Assembly: GCA_964405665.1 (NCBI GenBank)
Contig: CAYOOT010000011.1
Location: 1 to 57,670, forward strand
DNA length: 57,670 nt
DNA from: CAYOOT01 sp964405665
GTDB lineage: Bacteria > Bdellovibrionota_C > UBA2361 > SZUA-149 > CAZDWZ01
Reading direction: 5' to 3'
The translations under genes and the position numbers were made by a program. Positions 57,148-57,670 of the stretch are shown here, in pieces (position 1 is the first letter of the stretch; each line of letters begins with the position of its first letter). The notes below the pieces were generated by a model. That model made no database searches. It was not told where the DNA came from and saw nothing but the letters and a program-made list of their open reading frames with translations.

Positions 57148-57317
57148 GTAGGAGCGGGTTTTATTCCACCCTTTAAAGTAAAAAAGCAATATGCCTCAAA
57201 AAAATAAACAAGAAAAGATAATTGTTATTTTTGGTAGGGGCGGGTTTTATGCCCGCCCTTTAAAGTAAAAAATTATGCCTCAAAAAAATAAACAAGAAAA
57301 AATAATTGTTATTTTTG
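57148..57317. repeat. Tandem duplication carrying a GTAGGGGC hairpin and the cutA 5' end
   Basis: Unit 1 (57148-57233) and unit 2 (57234-57317) have the same order: GTAGGRGCGGGTTTTAT..CCC, TTTAAAGTAAAAAA, then the first about 43 bases of cutA (ATGCCTCAAAAAAATAAACA onward). Differences are few, mainly in the first hairpin, which has lost pairing. Unit 1 therefore holds a broken cutA start that runs in frame into the second hairpin and stops at 57268. Confidence 0.9.
57191..57268 (+). pseudogene. Truncated duplicate of the cutA start
   Basis: A 25-codon ORF whose first 14 codons ('MPQKNKQEKIIVIF') equal the CutA N-terminus; the rest ('GRGGFYARPLK') is translated repeat DNA. It is a by-product of the tandem duplication and is not expected to be functional, although it has the same upstream context as cutA. 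Confidence 0.8.
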
Positions 57318-57610
57318 TAAGCTGCCCCGATATCATTTGCGCTGAAAAAATTGCTCATACTCTAATTCAAAAACAACTTGCTGCTTGTGTAAATATTATG
57401 CATGGAATGCATTCCATTTATCGTTGGCAAGGAAAAATTGAAAACTCCAAAGAACTATTATTATTGATCAAATCAAAGCAAAGTAGATTTAAAGATTTAG
57501 AAACAGAAATTCTAAAAATTCACCCCTATGATACCGCAGAAATTATTGCAGTAGAAAGTAGTGGGGTAACTGAAAAATATAAGGATTGGATATTGAAGGA
57601 AACGATCTAA
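57275..57610 (+). CDS. cutA: CutA-family divalent ion tolerance protein
   Basis: A 111-residue CutA1. 'IIVIFVSCPDIICAEKIAHTLIQKQLAACVNIM' and 'SIYRWQGKIENSKELLLLIKSKQSRFKDLETEILKIHPYDTAEIIAVE' follow the family, with the ELLL and HPY strings. CutA1 forms very stable trimers with a ferredoxin-like fold and is linked to copper tolerance and signalling, without a firm biochemical role. The upstream region is the duplicated repeat unit, so no ordinary ribosome-binding site is seen. It is divergent from dacB. Confidence 0.94.
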   Translation: MPQKNKQEKIIVIFVSCPDIICAEKIAHTLIQKQLAACVNIMHGMHSIYRWQGKIENSKELLLLIKSKQSRFKDLETEILKIHPYDTAEIIAVESSGVTEKYKDWILKETI

Positions 57611-57623
57611 ATTTAACATCTAT

Positions 57624-57650
57624 TGTAGGGGCACCCATAAAGACTGACTA
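57624..57650. repeat. Half copy of a GTAGGGGC repeat
   Basis: TGTAGGGGCACCCATAAAG is the left arm and loop of the family, but the right arm (CTTTATGGGTGCCCCTACA expected) is absent; the sequence runs into unrelated bases near the window end. It is a decayed or truncated copy downstream of cutA. Confidence 0.65.
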
Positions 57651-57670
57651 TTACCCACAAGTATAAATTT

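Overview
The window is AT-rich chromosomal DNA from a Gram-negative, flagellated, respiring bacterium. The outer-membrane side is shown by an LpxL/HtrB-type acyltransferase, an MlaC-like protein, Lgt and many lipoproteins. Flagella are shown by FliD, FliS and a flagellin-like protein, and respiration by a lipoprotein-type cytochrome c. An ECF sigma factor next to a DnaK paralogue, an HTTM-like membrane protein and a metzincin lipoprotein suggest a deltaproteobacterial-type lineage (Myxococcota or Bdellovibrionota-like). That placement is inferred from gene content only. No phage, plasmid, transposase or CRISPR array was seen. There is a 100-base run of N inside uvrC.

Layout. 1-3.3 kb: minus-strand housekeeping operon maf-yggS-proC-yggT-yggU and an FmdB-type zinc ribbon. 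3.4-6.9 kb: surface-polysaccharide genes (WcbI-type protein with TPR tail, GT2, GT4). 7-9 kb: secreted metzincin lipoprotein and partner. 9-12 kb: Sua5 and acyl-CoA synthetase. 12-18.8 kb: flagellar block fliD-fliS followed by a CgeB-like glycosyltransferase, a GT9 enzyme and an unknown small protein, probably a flagellin-glycosylation cluster; fliD and fliS carry sigma-28-like promoters. 18.8-26.5 kb: thiolase, lipoprotein, a nucleotide-sugar dehydrogenase/epimerase/GT2 operon and a double GT2 enzyme. 26.6 kb: tRNA-Leu(CAG). 27-33 kb: TSP3-repeat lipoprotein, Lgt, thioredoxin lipoprotein, acyltransferase, hydrolase and a higBA toxin-antitoxin pair with a decayed second antitoxin tail. 33-36 kb: a very cysteine-rich protein divergent from a TrmB-type regulator. 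35.8-36.4 kb: an IlvM-like ACT protein behind a complete leader-peptide attenuator. 36.5-42.2 kb: membrane protein, TerB-like protein, DapL-type aminotransferase and a PurL-like protein lacking both family histidine motifs. 42.4-45 kb: DnaK and sigma factor. 45-57.6 kb: HTTM-like protein, MlaC, uvrC/uvrB/gltX/cytochrome c, flagellin-like protein, MltD, DacB and CutA.

Intergenic space is rich in short palindromic repeats of at least three families: GTAGGGGC hairpins, GGAGCGCGGACTTTAGG inverted repeats and a GCGAGCGAAGCGAAGCAA element. Several are nested in one another or fill whole gaps between convergent genes.

The observations most worth a second look are: (1) the Ile/Leu/Val leader peptide with visible 1:2, 2:3 and 3:4 pairing segments ahead of an orphan ilvM-like gene, with an inverted-repeat element where a large subunit gene would be expected; (2) the PurL-like protein that has lost WSEHCSYK and ESHNHPS, with an 18-bp palindrome over its start codon; (3) the Cys-rich protein/TrmB divergent pair with a 12-bp palindrome between them; (4) the flagellin-like protein encoded away from fliD.
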